From an uncultured Hyphomicrobiales bacterium (GTDB taxonomy: Bacteria > Pseudomonadota > Alphaproteobacteria > Rhizobiales > Devosiaceae), in assembly GCA_903842455.1 (NCBI GenBank), contig CAIMLX010000059.1, positions 1 to 51,923 of the forward strand: a stretch of 51,923 nucleotides of DNA. Reading direction: 5' to 3'. Both the position numbers and the translations under genes were made by a program. Below are positions 34,045 to 42,873 of the stretch, piece after piece. Within the stretch, counting starts at the first letter, position 1. The number at the start of each line of letters is the position of its first letter. The notes under the pieces are model-generated. The model saw only the letters and a list, made by a program, of their open reading frames with translations, searched no databases and was not told the origin of the DNA.

Positions 34045-34569
34045 CTAACCCTTCTGCAACGCGCGTTGGAGGAGCGCGGTTGAATAGAATTCGTACGAGG
34101 CCGCCTTGTCCGGGAAATCGATCAGATGAACGGTGAAGCGGCAGGGAACTCCATTTTCGGGCAGGTTATCGGCGAAAAAGGATGAGTACGCCTCGGCATA
34201 GGCTTTCCGAAGGCGATCCTGCTCGGCGGCATATCCGGCGGGGTCGGCGAGGATGTTCGGGGTCTTCGGTTGGGCACCGAACGCGTGCATCTCTACGAAA
34301 TCGATATCCCGCAAGGACGAGCAGATCCCGGCGTCGACCAGCCACTTCTCCCAGCACCTGAAAACCAGTGCGACTTCCTGATGGGGATCCATCGACACGA
34401 GTTTGTCGAGCCCCAACACGCCCTTCGCCGAGTAGCCACCCGTCAGACCAGCGAAGTGAATCTTGAGGTCGCCATCCGCCTGTTCCTCGGTGACCAGCGC
34501 AGAGAGGACAGGTCGATCGCCTTCATAGTAATAGGTGAGTTTGCCCCGTTTCCGGACATTGAAGGCCAT
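34045..34569 (-). CDS. Unrecognised 174-residue protein, partner of the SelA-like gene
   Basis: I do not recognise this family. The 174-residue product has no signal peptide or membrane helix. The N-terminal half is beta-rich (RKRGKLTYYYEGDRPVLSAL, GDLKIHFAGLTGGYSAKGVL) and contains VSMDPHQEVALVFRCWEKWL. A central helical stretch (AAEQDRLRKAYAEAYSSFFA) is followed by CRFTVHLIDFPD. It lies 23 bases after the SelA-like gene on the same strand, so the two are probably co-transcribed. The local GC content looks lower than that of the neighbours, consistent with a two-gene acquisition. Function unknown. Confidence 0.7.
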   Translation of the reverse strand: MAFNVRKRGKLTYYYEGDRPVLSALVTEEQADGDLKIHFAGLTGGYSAKGVLGLDKLVSMDPHQEVALVFRCWEKWLVDAGICSSLRDIDFVEMHAFGAQPKTPNILADPAGYAAEQDRLRKAYAEAYSSFFADNLPENGVPCRFTVHLIDFPDKAASYEFYSTALLQRALQKG

Positions 34570-34592
34570 CGGTAACTTTCCTCGAGACTTGA

Positions 34593-35699
34593 TTAGCTTG
34601 TCAGAACTTGGCGCAAGCGAGCAGAGACGATATCGGCCTCTTCGCGCGTCAGCGTCTGCGGATTCAGGGCTATGGCGTTCGGTTCATCGGCTAGTACGCC
34701 GACCTCGATCCAGACATCGCCGTTCCTGAGTTCGTCAATGACCTGGTCGCGCGTCTTCCTGAATCCGGCATCGAGACGAACGATCGTGCGAGCGTGAGGT
34801 TGGCCGGCCTCGCTGGGGAAGCCGCGTTCCGCCGTCACTCCGGCGATTCCGGCGAGCCCTCCGATCCAGTTCTGGACGACGGTTTCGTAACCCTCGAGGA
34901 TCGCGGCCTCGTTCTGATCCAGCGTGTACTGGACGGCGGCGAGCATTCCGGCGAGTTCTTCCTTTCCGACTTTCAGCGGTCGGCCGATGCCCTGCGTTGG
35001 CGATGACAGTCGGCGGCAACCTGCGATCAGTTCCCTGGTCCCAAGCACCAGGCCGGCGGATTGCGGCCCACGGATACCTTTGCCGCCACTGAAGACCACA
35101 CCGTCGCAGCCGAGGACCTTCGTGTAGTGCCAGAGATTCGAAACCGGTGGAATCTGGGCAGCGGCGTCCACCAGAACCGGGACGCGGTGCTTCCTGGCGA
35201 TCGCGATGACATCCTCGATCGGCGGAGATTTCGCTGCCAGCGCACCAGCAAACCAGACCAGGCAAGCGGTGCGCCCGGTTATGGCCGCCTCGAACGATTC
35301 GAGGGTGTCGCCGCACTCAACGACAGAGGCGCCGGTCTGGGCAATCGCGAAGTCGTAGCCGTTGCGCTGCGACGTGAAAACGATGGCTTCGTTCCTGGTG
35401 ATGCCCTTGAGCATTGGATATGCCATCGGAGCGGGTTGGTTCGGCGCTGCCATAAAGGTCGCGACCGCGAGCACGATGCCACCTGCTGCACCTGAGGAAA
35501 CGAATGCAGCCTCATTCCGGGTGAGCTCTGCGATACGGTCGCCGACCCGCGTTTGAAGGAGTGGCAGATCGATAAACGAGCCAGCGGCCGCATGCATTGC
35601 CTCGAGGACGTTCCCGGGCATGCGCGATCCACCCAGCTTGGTGAGTGTTGCTGACGCGTTGATGATCGGCTTGATGCCGAGGTCTTCGTAGATACTCAC
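34593..35699 (-). CDS. SelA-like / aminotransferase class V-fold PLP-dependent enzyme
   Basis: The 368-residue enzyme shows PLP-site residues of the SelA-related family: Lys207 in FSGGKGIRGPQSAG, Asp178 in VPVLVDAAAQIPP, and the N-terminal IKPIINASATLTKLGGSRMP that is typical of this group. Studied relatives include D-glucosaminate-6-phosphate ammonia-lyase and other lyases or racemases; true SelA is longer and needs tRNA-Sec, for which there is no sign here. GTG at 35699 is chosen because GGAG lies 8 bases upstream; longer in-frame starts lack such a site. The downstream 174-residue gene is probably in the same operon. Substrate unknown. Confidence 0.8.
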   Translation of the reverse strand: MSIYEDLGIKPIINASATLTKLGGSRMPGNVLEAMHAAAGSFIDLPLLQTRVGDRIAELTRNEAAFVSSGAAGGIVLAVATFMAAPNQPAPMAYPMLKGITRNEAIVFTSQRNGYDFAIAQTGASVVECGDTLESFEAAITGRTACLVWFAGALAAKSPPIEDVIAIARKHRVPVLVDAAAQIPPVSNLWHYTKVLGCDGVVFSGGKGIRGPQSAGLVLGTRELIAGCRRLSSPTQGIGRPLKVGKEELAGMLAAVQYTLDQNEAAILEGYETVVQNWIGGLAGIAGVTAERGFPSEAGQPHARTIVRLDAGFRKTRDQVIDELRNGDVWIEVGVLADEPNAIALNPQTLTREEADIVSARLRQVLTS

Positions 35700-35890
35700 C
35701 CGCAGAGCTCCTCGCGAATTGCGAACAAATTTGTTGGGCGTGAGCCTACCCAATCCGGACGGCTGCTGCATTCACCGATTCTGCCGATACAGGTTCGAGC
35801 GATGACGGTGATGGAGGCCAGCGACGCGATCAGCAACGCACCTACCTCCGTCACAAAACATCCATTGACGGCGCCCCGGCTCGGGCGTAT

Positions 35891-35940
35891 CTCCCGGCTC
35901 AGGACACCTTGCCCTAACGCAAGGCTTTCGACCTGGGAGG
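35891..35940 (+). ncRNA. serC RNA motif (structured leader of serC)
   Basis: A hairpin CCTTG-CCCTAACG-CAAGG (35907-35924) is enclosed by CAGG/CCTG and CTCC/GGAG pairing (35891-35903 with 35932-35939). The GGGAGG at 35935-35940, the ribosome site for the start at 35947, is part of the outer stem. The position and shape match the serC RNA motif known upstream of alphaproteobacterial serC genes. The ligand or signal for that motif is not established. Confidence 0.75.
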
Positions 35941-35946
35941 GTCGCC

Positions 35947-37128
35947 ATGGCTGATATGCTCACTGCGCCGGCAGTTAAACCGGCTAACCCCAATTTTTCG
36001 TCGGGCCCCTGTGCCAAGCGTCCTGGCTGGACGGTGGAAGTGCTTGCCAACGCGCTCGTTGGCCGCTCGCACCGGGCCAAGCCGGCCAAGGCGCGGATCG
36101 AGAAGGCCATCCAGCTCACCCGTGAGTTGCTGGAAGTGCCCGCCGACTACCTGATCGGCATCGTGCCCGCGTCCGATACCGGCGCCGTCGAGATGGCGAT
36201 GTGGTCGATGCTGGGCGCCCGCGGCGTCGACATGCTGGCCTGGGAGTCGTTCGGCGAAGGCTGGGTCACCGATGTGGTCAAGCAGCTGAAGCTGCAGAAC
36301 GTGCGCACGCTCACTGCTCCCTATGGCGAGCTGCCGGACCTTTCGACGGTCGATTTCAACAACGATGTCGTCTTCACCTGGAACGGCACCACCTCGGGTG
36401 TCCGCGTGCCGAACGCCGACTGGATCCCGGCGGACCGGGCCGGGCTGACCATTTGCGACGCGACATCGGCGGCGTTCGCGCAGAACCTCGACTTTTCGAA
36501 GCTCGATGTCGTGACCTTCTCCTGGCAGAAGGCGCTCGGCGGTGAAGCCGCGCACGGCATCCTGATCCTCAGCCCGCGCGCCGTCGAGCGGCTCGAGACG
36601 TTCAAGCCGGACCGGCCGCTGCCGAAGATATTCCGCATGACCAAGGGCGGCAAGCTCATGGCCGATATCTTCGAGGGCGCTACCATCAACACCGTGTCGA
36701 TGCTGTGCATCGAGGATGCGGTGGATGCGATGGAGTGGGGTAAGACCGTCGGCGGGCTCAAGGGCATGCAGGCGCGCGCCGATGCCAACGCCAAGGTGCT
36801 GGTCGACTGGGTGGCGAAGTCCGACTGGGCGGCGTTCCTCGCCAGGAACGATGCCGAGCGGTCGAACACCTCGATGTGCCTCGTGATCAAGGACCCGGCG
36901 ATCACCGCTTTGTCCGACGACGCACAGGCGGCGTTCGCCAAGGCGATCGTCTCGCGGCTCGACAAGGCCGGCGTCGCCTACGACATCGGCGGCTATCGCG
37001 ATGCGCCGACCGGCCTCCGCATCTGGACCGGCTCGACCGTCGACACGGCGAACGTCGAAGCGCTGGTGCCATGGCTCGACTATGCCTTCGCCGCAGAAAA
37101 GGCCGCGCTCGCCAAGGCCGCCGCCTAA
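35947..37128 (+). CDS. serC: Phosphoserine aminotransferase
   Basis: SerC (393 residues) transfers the amino group from glutamate to 3-phosphohydroxypyruvate, the second step of serine synthesis, and also serves pyridoxal phosphate synthesis. The alphaproteobacterial form is recognised by [60 protein letters not shown] and the PLP lysine in [14 protein letters not shown]. The start follows GGGAGG by 6 bases. That site lies inside the serC RNA leader, so translation is probably controlled by the leader fold. serA follows 96 bases downstream, and the pair form the serine operon. Confidence 0.96.
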   Translation: MADMLTAPAVKPANPNFSSGPCAKRPGWTVEVLANALVGRSHRAKPAKARIEKAIQLTRELLEVPADYLIGIVPASDTGAVEMAMWSMLGARGVDMLAWESFGEGWVTDVVKQLKLQNVRTLTAPYGELPDLSTVDFNNDVVFTWNGTTSGVRVPNADWIPADRAGLTICDATSAAFAQNLDFSKLDVVTFSWQKALGGEAAHGILILSPRAVERLETFKPDRPLPKIFRMTKGGKLMADIFEGATINTVSMLCIEDAVDAMEWGKTVGGLKGMQARADANAKVLVDWVAKSDWAAFLARNDAERSNTSMCLVIKDPAITALSDDAQAAFAKAIVSRLDKAGVAYDIGGYRDAPTGLRIWTGSTVDTANVEALVPWLDYAFAAEKAALAKAAA

Positions 37129-37140
37129 GCCTCTTTATTC

Positions 37141-37164
37141 TGGCCGCCCGGTTGCGGGCGGCCA
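37141..37164 (+). terminator. Hairpin between serC and serA
   Basis: A perfect 9-bp stem (37141-37149 with 37156-37164) and a 6-base loop lie 12 bases after serC. No T tract follows, so it may attenuate or process the transcript and not end it. Confidence 0.5.
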
Positions 37165-37224
37165 ACTTCCCCAATTCACGCGGTCCGCGGTGAAGCCCGG
37201 AGCCGCCACATCATGGAGGGCGCC

Positions 37225-38808
37225 ATGCCCAGGGTTCTCGTTTCGGACAAGCTGTCGAAGACTGCCGTCCAGATCTTCAAGGACAACAATATCGACGTCG
37301 ACTACCTGCCGGATCTCGGCAAGGACAAGGAGAAACTGCTCGAGGTGATCGGGCAGTATGATGGCCTCGCCATCCGCTCGGCGACCAAGGTCACCGACAA
37401 GATCCTCGCTGCGGCGAAGAACCTGAAGGTGATCGGCCGGGCCGGCATCGGCGTCGACAATGTCGATATTCCGGCGGCCACCAAGGCCGGCATCATCGTG
37501 ATGAACACGCCCTTCGGCAACTCGATCACCACGGCCGAGCATGCCATCGCCATGATGTTCGCGCTGGCCCGGCAGCTGCCGGAAGCGGACCTCTCGACCA
37601 AGGCGTCGAAGTGGGAGAAGAACCGCTTCATGGGCGTCGAGGTCACCAACAAGGTGCTCGGGCTGATCGGGGCGGGCAATATCGGCTCGATCGTTGCCGA
37701 CCGGGCGCTGGGCCTGAAGATGAAGGTCGTGGCCTACGACCCGTTCCTCACGCCGGAGCGCGCCCAGACGATGGGCGTCGAAAAGGTGGAGCTGGACGAA
37801 CTGTTCAAGCGCGCCGACTTCATCACGCTGCACACGCCGCTGATCGATGCGACCCGCAACATCATCAATGCCGACGCATTGGCGAAGATGAAGGACGGCG
37901 TCCGCATCATCAACTGCGCCCGCGGCGGGCTGGTCGATGAGGCCGCGCTCTACGAGGCCCTGAAGTCGGGCAAGGTGGCAGGCGCGGCGTTCGACGTGTT
38001 CGTCGAGGAGCCGGCGCAGAACAACCCGCTGTTCGAACTCGCCAACTTCATCGCGACGCCGCACCTCGGCGCTTCGACGACCGAAGCGCAGGAGAACGTG
38101 GCGCTGCAGGTGGCCGAGCAGATTTCGGCCTATCTCAACACCGGCGAGATCGCTAACGCGCTGAACTTTCCGTCGATCTCGGCCGAGGAAGCGCCGCGGC
38201 TGACGCCGTGGGTGAAGCTTGCCGAAATGCTCGGTGGGTTCGCCGGCCAGCTGACCGAAGACCCGATCACCGGCATCAAGCTCGAGTATGAGGGCAACGT
38301 CGCGCTGCTCAACACCAAGCCGATGACGGCGGCGGCGGTGAACGGCGTGCTGAAGCCGCAGATGCCGACGGTCAACATGGTCTCGGCGCCGCAGATCGCC
38401 AAGGATCGCGGCATCAATGTCGAGGTTACCACCCGCGACCAGCAGGGCGCCTACGAGGGCTATATCCGCCTGACGGTGACGACCGGGAAGATGGAGCGTT
38501 CGGTGGCCGGCACCATCTTCGGCAACGGCAAGCAGCGCATCATCCAGGTGAAGAACATCAACATGGAGGCCGAACTGACGCCGCTGATGCTCTACGTCAC
38601 CAACGAGGACAAGCCGGGCCATATCGGCCGGCTGGGCACGCTGCTGGGCAACCTCGGCGTCAACATCGCCAACTTCAACCTCGGCCGCGCCGAGGTGGGC
38701 GGCGACGCCATCGCGCTGCTGTCGATCGATGGCACGGTGGGTGAAGCGCAGCTGCGGGAAATCGCGGCACTTCCCGGGGTCAAGCAGGCCAAGTCACTGG
38801 CGTTCTAG
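37225..38808 (+). CDS. serA: D-3-phosphoglycerate dehydrogenase
   Basis: SerA (527 residues) oxidises 3-phosphoglycerate with NAD, the first step of serine synthesis. The NAD-binding site is GLIGAGNIGSIVADRALGLK. Catalytic residues are in INCARGGLVDEAAL (Arg), the Glu region after it, and the His of ATPHLGASTTEAQENV. The C-terminal part has the intervening (ASB) domain and an ACT domain (MLYVTNEDKPGHIGRLGTLL), as in the long type 1 SerA. ATG at 37225 is chosen because GGAGGG lies 4 bases before it; the ATG 12 bases earlier overlaps that site. Confidence 0.96.
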   Translation: MPRVLVSDKLSKTAVQIFKDNNIDVDYLPDLGKDKEKLLEVIGQYDGLAIRSATKVTDKILAAAKNLKVIGRAGIGVDNVDIPAATKAGIIVMNTPFGNSITTAEHAIAMMFALARQLPEADLSTKASKWEKNRFMGVEVTNKVLGLIGAGNIGSIVADRALGLKMKVVAYDPFLTPERAQTMGVEKVELDELFKRADFITLHTPLIDATRNIINADALAKMKDGVRIINCARGGLVDEAALYEALKSGKVAGAAFDVFVEEPAQNNPLFELANFIATPHLGASTTEAQENVALQVAEQISAYLNTGEIANALNFPSISAEEAPRLTPWVKLAEMLGGFAGQLTEDPITGIKLEYEGNVALLNTKPMTAAAVNGVLKPQMPTVNMVSAPQIAKDRGINVEVTTRDQQGAYEGYIRLTVTTGKMERSVAGTIFGNGKQRIIQVKNINMEAELTPLMLYVTNEDKPGHIGRLGTLLGNLGVNIANFNLGRAEVGGDAIALLSIDGTVGEAQLREIAALPGVKQAKSLAF

Positions 38809-38831
38809 GCGCTCCACGGCGGACTAGATTG

Positions 38832-38857
38832 AGGCCTGGCCTAGCGCCCGGCCTTTC
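38832..38857. terminator. Weak hairpin between serA and the convergent DMT gene
   Basis: A 9-bp stem with one mismatch (38832-38840 with 38846-38854) and a TTTC tail lies between the two convergent genes. Confidence 0.35.
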
Positions 38858-38861
38858 ATTG

Positions 38862-39827
38862 TCAACCCGGCTGGCCGCTGACTGCGACGCGGCGTGCGCT
38901 CCATTCGGCAAGCACGATGCCGGTGGCGACGAGGGCGGCGGCGAGGAGGTGGAAGCCTTCCAGCGCTTCGCCCAGCACGATCACCGAGCCGATCGTGCCG
39001 AACAGCGGGATCAGGTTGACGAACAGGCTGGCGCGGTTGGAGCCGATTAGTTCGACACCGCGAACATAGAAGATCTGCGACAGGATCGAGGGGAAGATGA
39101 TCGTGTAGGCGACGATCAGCCAGCCCTGCGTGTCGATGGCAGCGAGGTCGGAGACGAAGGCTGCCGGGCCGGGGCCGATGCTGGCCTGATAGGCGAAGGC
39201 GGCGATGATGGCGCCGATGAAGGTCGCGACCATGAAGCTCAGCCAGTTGGTCTGTGGCCGCCAGCGCAGGGCGATCGAGTAGGCGGCGTAGACGAAGCAG
39301 GCGATGATCACCAGCGCGTCGCCAAAGTTCACCTCGAGCTTGAGGATGCGGCCGAGGTCGCCGTGGGTGGCGATCAGCGCCACGCCGCCGATGGTGACCG
39401 CGACGCCAACGAGCTGCAGCGGGTGCACCTTCAGGCGGAACAGGGTGAAGTTCAGCAGCAGGACGAAGATGTTGACTGCGACCTGCTCCAGCGAGGCGTT
39501 GACGCCCGAGGTGTAGTGGGCGGCGATGTACATCAGCATGTTGAAGCTGGTGAAGCCGACGGCGCCGTAGAGCAGGTAGAGCCACCAGCGGGTGCGGATC
39601 ACCGGCCAGTCGCGCTGCAGCGGACGGATGGCGAAGGGCAGCACCAGGATCAGGGCGCCCACCCAGCGCAGGATGGTGAGCGAGTAGGCGTCGATATGGC
39701 CGACGGCCAGCTTGGCGGCGACCGTATTGCCACCCCAGAACAGGTTGCAGACGATCAGGATGAGATAGGGCCGGCTCATCACCGCGTCGAAGGCACGGGA
39801 GAGCGGCGAAGCGCTGGTACTGGGCAT
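38862..39827 (-). CDS. DMT-superfamily transporter (EamA family)
   Basis: The 321-residue inner-membrane protein has ten predicted helices in two EamA repeats. The first begins LILIVCNLFWGGNTVAAKLA and the second ALVIIACFVYAAYSIALRWR. A typical EamA motif NRASLFVNLIPLFGTIGSVI followed by VLGEALEGFHLLAAALVATG closes the second repeat. The family exports metabolites such as amino acids. The substrate is not readable; closeness to serC-serA is suggestive of nothing more than position. The ATG at 39827 excludes an upstream in-frame stretch that overlaps the next gene. Confidence 0.9.
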   Translation of the reverse strand: MPSTSASPLSRAFDAVMSRPYLILIVCNLFWGGNTVAAKLAVGHIDAYSLTILRWVGALILVLPFAIRPLQRDWPVIRTRWWLYLLYGAVGFTSFNMLMYIAAHYTSGVNASLEQVAVNIFVLLLNFTLFRLKVHPLQLVGVAVTIGGVALIATHGDLGRILKLEVNFGDALVIIACFVYAAYSIALRWRPQTNWLSFMVATFIGAIIAAFAYQASIGPGPAAFVSDLAAIDTQGWLIVAYTIIFPSILSQIFYVRGVELIGSNRASLFVNLIPLFGTIGSVIVLGEALEGFHLLAAALVATGIVLAEWSARRVAVSGQPG

Positions 39828-39907
39828 CGGTCGGTAATGTGACGCGGGGCCAGGAAGCGGCTCCGCGTCAGCGTTATTGTCCCATTCGGCTCGCGATGCC
39901 AGCCCGA

Positions 39908-41293
39908 TCAGGCTGCCGGCGCGATATTGGTGTTGAGCCGGAACAGGTTCTCGGGGTCGTAGCGGTGCTTGATGCGGGCCAGCCGCTCGCGCGTGGCCGA
40001 TGGATAGGCCGCCTCGCCGGCCGCCGCTTCGTCTGCGCCAAGGAAGTTGACGTAGGTCCCGTTGCCAGCCGGAACGACGGACGAGAGCGCCTCGGCGACC
40101 CACCGCTCCTGCGCCGCGACCACCTCCGGTCCGCCGCCATACATGGCAAGGAAGGTGACCATGAAGCGGCTGTCCCGGTGGGCGAAAGCGGTGGCCTCGT
40201 TGCCGATGGTCGAGGAGGCGCCGCCGAGGACACGGATCTGCGACATGCTCATCGGCGCCGTGCACGACTGCGCGGCGGTTACCAGGGCGCGTGCCTCGTC
40301 GAGACCGAAGCGGCTGGTAAAGCCGGAGCGGACGGCCACCATGGCTCGCATCTCGGGCGGCGGATCGAGCATGTAGAGGCTCGAGTAGGGCCCGGTCTGG
40401 ATCATGTCGGCAAGCGGCGTGGCCAGCGCGCGGAAGGGGGCGAGGGCACGCTGCGCGTCCGCGGGATCGCCAGCGTAGGCCATCATCGCCACAAAGGCGA
40501 GTTGGCCATGCGCCTCCGCCGGAATGGCCGGAATTGGTGGCAGCGGCAGCACCATTGCGATGGCGGTCAGCTCGTTCGGCGCGGCGTCGGCGAGTGCAGC
40601 GAAGCCGGCAATGACCTCGGGCGTCGGCGGGAAGACCAGCGGGCCGCCGGTGAAGGACGGCAGCGGTTGCAGCCGATACTTGAAGCGGGTGACGACGCCG
40701 AAATTGCCGCCGCCGCCGCGCAGGGCCCAGAACAGGTCGGCGTGGTGGTGCTCGTCCGCGACCAGGATGTCTCCGGTGGCAGTAACGATCTCGACGGCGA
40801 GCAGCGAGTCGATGGTCAGGCCGTGCTTGCGCGCTAGGTAGCCGATGCCGCCGCCCAGCGTCAGGCCGGCAATGCCGACCGAGGCGGAATCGCCGAAGCC
40901 GACGATCAGGCCATGCTGCTCGACCGCGTGCGTCACTTCCCCGGCCGTCATGCCGGCGCCGGCCCAGGCCGTCTGCCCGGTGACGTCGATGTCGATGCGG
41001 TTGAGGTCGCGGACGTCGATCACCAGCGCGCCGTCGGCGACGCCGAAGCCGCCGGTGCTGTGACCGCCCGAACGGATGGCGACTGGCAGGTCGGTCGCCT
41101 GCGCGAAGTTGAGCACGGCGGCGATGTCGGCGGCATTGGCGACGCGGATGATGGCGGCGGGCCGCCGATCGAACTGCGCCAGTGCAACCATGCGCACCGA
41201 GTCGTAGTCGGGGTGGTGTGGAGTGATGACGCGGCCGCGGATCATCGCGCCCAGCATCTCGATCTGATCTTCAATAGGAAAACGCTTGTCCAT
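39908..41293 (-). CDS. FAD-linked oxidase, berberine-bridge-enzyme type
   Basis: The 461-residue flavoprotein has a PCMH-type FAD domain with the covalent-flavin histidine in AIRSGGHSTGGFGVADG and the second FAD loop in SVGIAGLTLGGGIGYLARKH. In bicovalent members a cysteine sits just before that loop; here the local sequence is GFGDSASVGI with serine, so a single covalent bond is expected. The C-terminal BBE segment is YVNFLGADEAAAGEAAYP followed by LARIKHRYDPENLFRLNTNI. Members oxidise alcohols, amines or sugars. No signal peptide is present. Substrate unknown. Confidence 0.88.
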   Translation of the reverse strand: MDKRFPIEDQIEMLGAMIRGRVITPHHPDYDSVRMVALAQFDRRPAAIIRVANAADIAAVLNFAQATDLPVAIRSGGHSTGGFGVADGALVIDVRDLNRIDIDVTGQTAWAGAGMTAGEVTHAVEQHGLIVGFGDSASVGIAGLTLGGGIGYLARKHGLTIDSLLAVEIVTATGDILVADEHHHADLFWALRGGGGNFGVVTRFKYRLQPLPSFTGGPLVFPPTPEVIAGFAALADAAPNELTAIAMVLPLPPIPAIPAEAHGQLAFVAMMAYAGDPADAQRALAPFRALATPLADMIQTGPYSSLYMLDPPPEMRAMVAVRSGFTSRFGLDEARALVTAAQSCTAPMSMSQIRVLGGASSTIGNEATAFAHRDSRFMVTFLAMYGGGPEVVAAQERWVAEALSSVVPAGNGTYVNFLGADEAAAGEAAYPSATRERLARIKHRYDPENLFRLNTNIAPAA

Positions 41294-41538
41294 TATCGTG
41301 GTGTCCTGGAACGCCCCCCAGGCGGCGCGGCTTTTGCGTCCGTCGTGCTGAACCGCGACTGAACGTCCCAGTCAGAAATGGTGGAATTGCCACTTGAGCA
41401 CCTCTGCGCATTTGTCATCGCCGCCCGACTGGCGTATGGGACATCCGCAATTGCTGGTGCTTGGCGCCGGTGTTGCCCTTCTTTGCAATCGAGCGCGGGC
41501 TGCGGGGCCGGCGCTCCCGGATGGGGCTTTACGCGTAA

Positions 41539-42828
41539 ATGGCAAATGTGATCGTCGTCGGCAGCCAGTGGGGTGACGAAGGCAAGGGCAAGATCGTCGA
41601 CTGGCTTTCGGAGCGGGCCGACGTGGTGGTGCGCTACCAGGGCGGCCACAATGCCGGCCATACGCTGGTGATCGACGGGGTGAGCTACAAGCTGGCGCTG
41701 CTGCCCTCGGGGCTCGTGCGCGGCAAGCTCAGCGTGATCGGCAACGGCGTCGTCGTCGATCCGCACCACTTTGTGGCCGAGGTCGAGAAGCTGACGGCGC
41801 AGGGGGTGACGATCACCCCCGATATCCTCAAGATCGCCGACAACGCGCCGCTGATCCTGTCGCTGCACCGCGAACTCGACGCAGTGCGCGAGGACGCCAG
41901 TTCGGGGCTGAAGATCGGCACCACCAAGCGTGGCATCGGCCCGGCCTACGAGGACAAGGTCGGCCGTCGCGCCATCCGCGTCTGCGACCTGTCCGAGCTC
42001 GAAACCCTCATGCCGAAGATCGAACGGCTGCTCTCTCACCACAACGCACTGCGGCGCGGCATGGGCCTGGCCGAGATCAGCGCCCAGTCGATTTACGACG
42101 AACTGGCCGCGGTGGCCGACAAGATCCAGCCCTACGTCGCCCGGGTGTGGGACCTGCTCGACGGCCATCGCAAGGGCGGCTCGCGCATCCTGTTCGAGGG
42201 CGCGCAGGGCGCCTTGCTCGACAACGACCACGGCACCTATCCGTTCGTCACCTCTTCGAACACCGTCGCGGGGCAGGCGGCGGCCGGCTCGGGCCTCGGA
42301 CCGACGGCGATCGGCTACACGCTGGGCATCACCAAGGCCTACACGACGCGAGTCGGGGAGGGGCCGTTCCCGTGCGAGCTGTTCGACGATATCGGCCGCC
42401 ACCTCTCGACGGTGGGCAAGGAAGTGGGCGTAAACACCGGCCGGCCACGCCGTTGCGGGTGGTTCGATTCGGTCCTCGTGCGCCAAACCGTGAAAACGTC
42501 GGGGATAAACGGCATTGCGCTGACGAAACTGGATGTTCTCGACGGCCTCAAAGAGATCAAAGTTTGCGTCGGGTATGAACTCGACGGTCAAAAAATTGAC
42601 TACTTGCCCGCCTCAATGGGAGCACAAGCCGCTGTTAAGCCGATTTACGAGACCCTCGAGGGGTGGTCGGAGACGACGGCAGGGGCAAGAAGCTGGTCCG
42701 AACTTCCGGCACAGGCGGTAAAGTACGTCAGGTACATCGAGGAGCTGATCGGCGCGCCGGTTGCCATGTTGTCAACGAGCCCCGAGCGCCTGGATACCAT
42801 ACTGGTGCAGGACCCGTTCCAAGACTGA
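41539..42828 (+). CDS. purA: Adenylosuccinate synthetase
   Basis: PurA (429 residues) joins IMP and aspartate with GTP to form adenylosuccinate on the way to AMP. Hallmarks are the P-loop [19 protein letters not shown], the IMP/HADACIDIN region [55 protein letters not shown] and [20 protein letters not shown]. The length is normal and the frame intact. From about 42430 to the stop the base composition drops clearly and AAA, GTT and ATA codons appear, unlike the first 300 codons. No strong ribosome site is visible before the ATG. Confidence 0.97.
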   Translation: MANVIVVGSQWGDEGKGKIVDWLSERADVVVRYQGGHNAGHTLVIDGVSYKLALLPSGLVRGKLSVIGNGVVVDPHHFVAEVEKLTAQGVTITPDILKIADNAPLILSLHRELDAVREDASSGLKIGTTKRGIGPAYEDKVGRRAIRVCDLSELETLMPKIERLLSHHNALRRGMGLAEISAQSIYDELAAVADKIQPYVARVWDLLDGHRKGGSRILFEGAQGALLDNDHGTYPFVTSSNTVAGQAAAGSGLGPTAIGYTLGITKAYTTRVGEGPFPCELFDDIGRHLSTVGKEVGVNTGRPRRCGWFDSVLVRQTVKTSGINGIALTKLDVLDGLKEIKVCVGYELDGQKIDYLPASMGAQAAVKPIYETLEGWSETTAGARSWSELPAQAVKYVRYIEELIGAPVAMLSTSPERLDTILVQDPFQD

Positions 42829-42838
42829 GTTTTTTTGC

Positions 42839-42867
42839 TATAATGGCTCCAAATCACGGATATCGTG
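42839..42867 (+). promoter_or_regulatory. Possible -10 element and small palindrome before the 42874 gene
   Basis: TATAAT at 42839-42844 follows a seven-T run that starts right at the purA stop codon, and CACG-GATAT-CGTG (42855-42867) lies at the expected transcript start. No good -35 hexamer is seen. The T run has no clear stem before it, so it is not an obvious terminator. Confidence 0.4.
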
Positions 42868-42873
42868 TAACGA

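Noticed and set aside
34593-35699. True selenocysteine synthase (selA)
   Set aside because: The protein is too short, and no selB, selD or tRNA-Sec gene is seen. The sequence fits the SelA-related PLP family instead.
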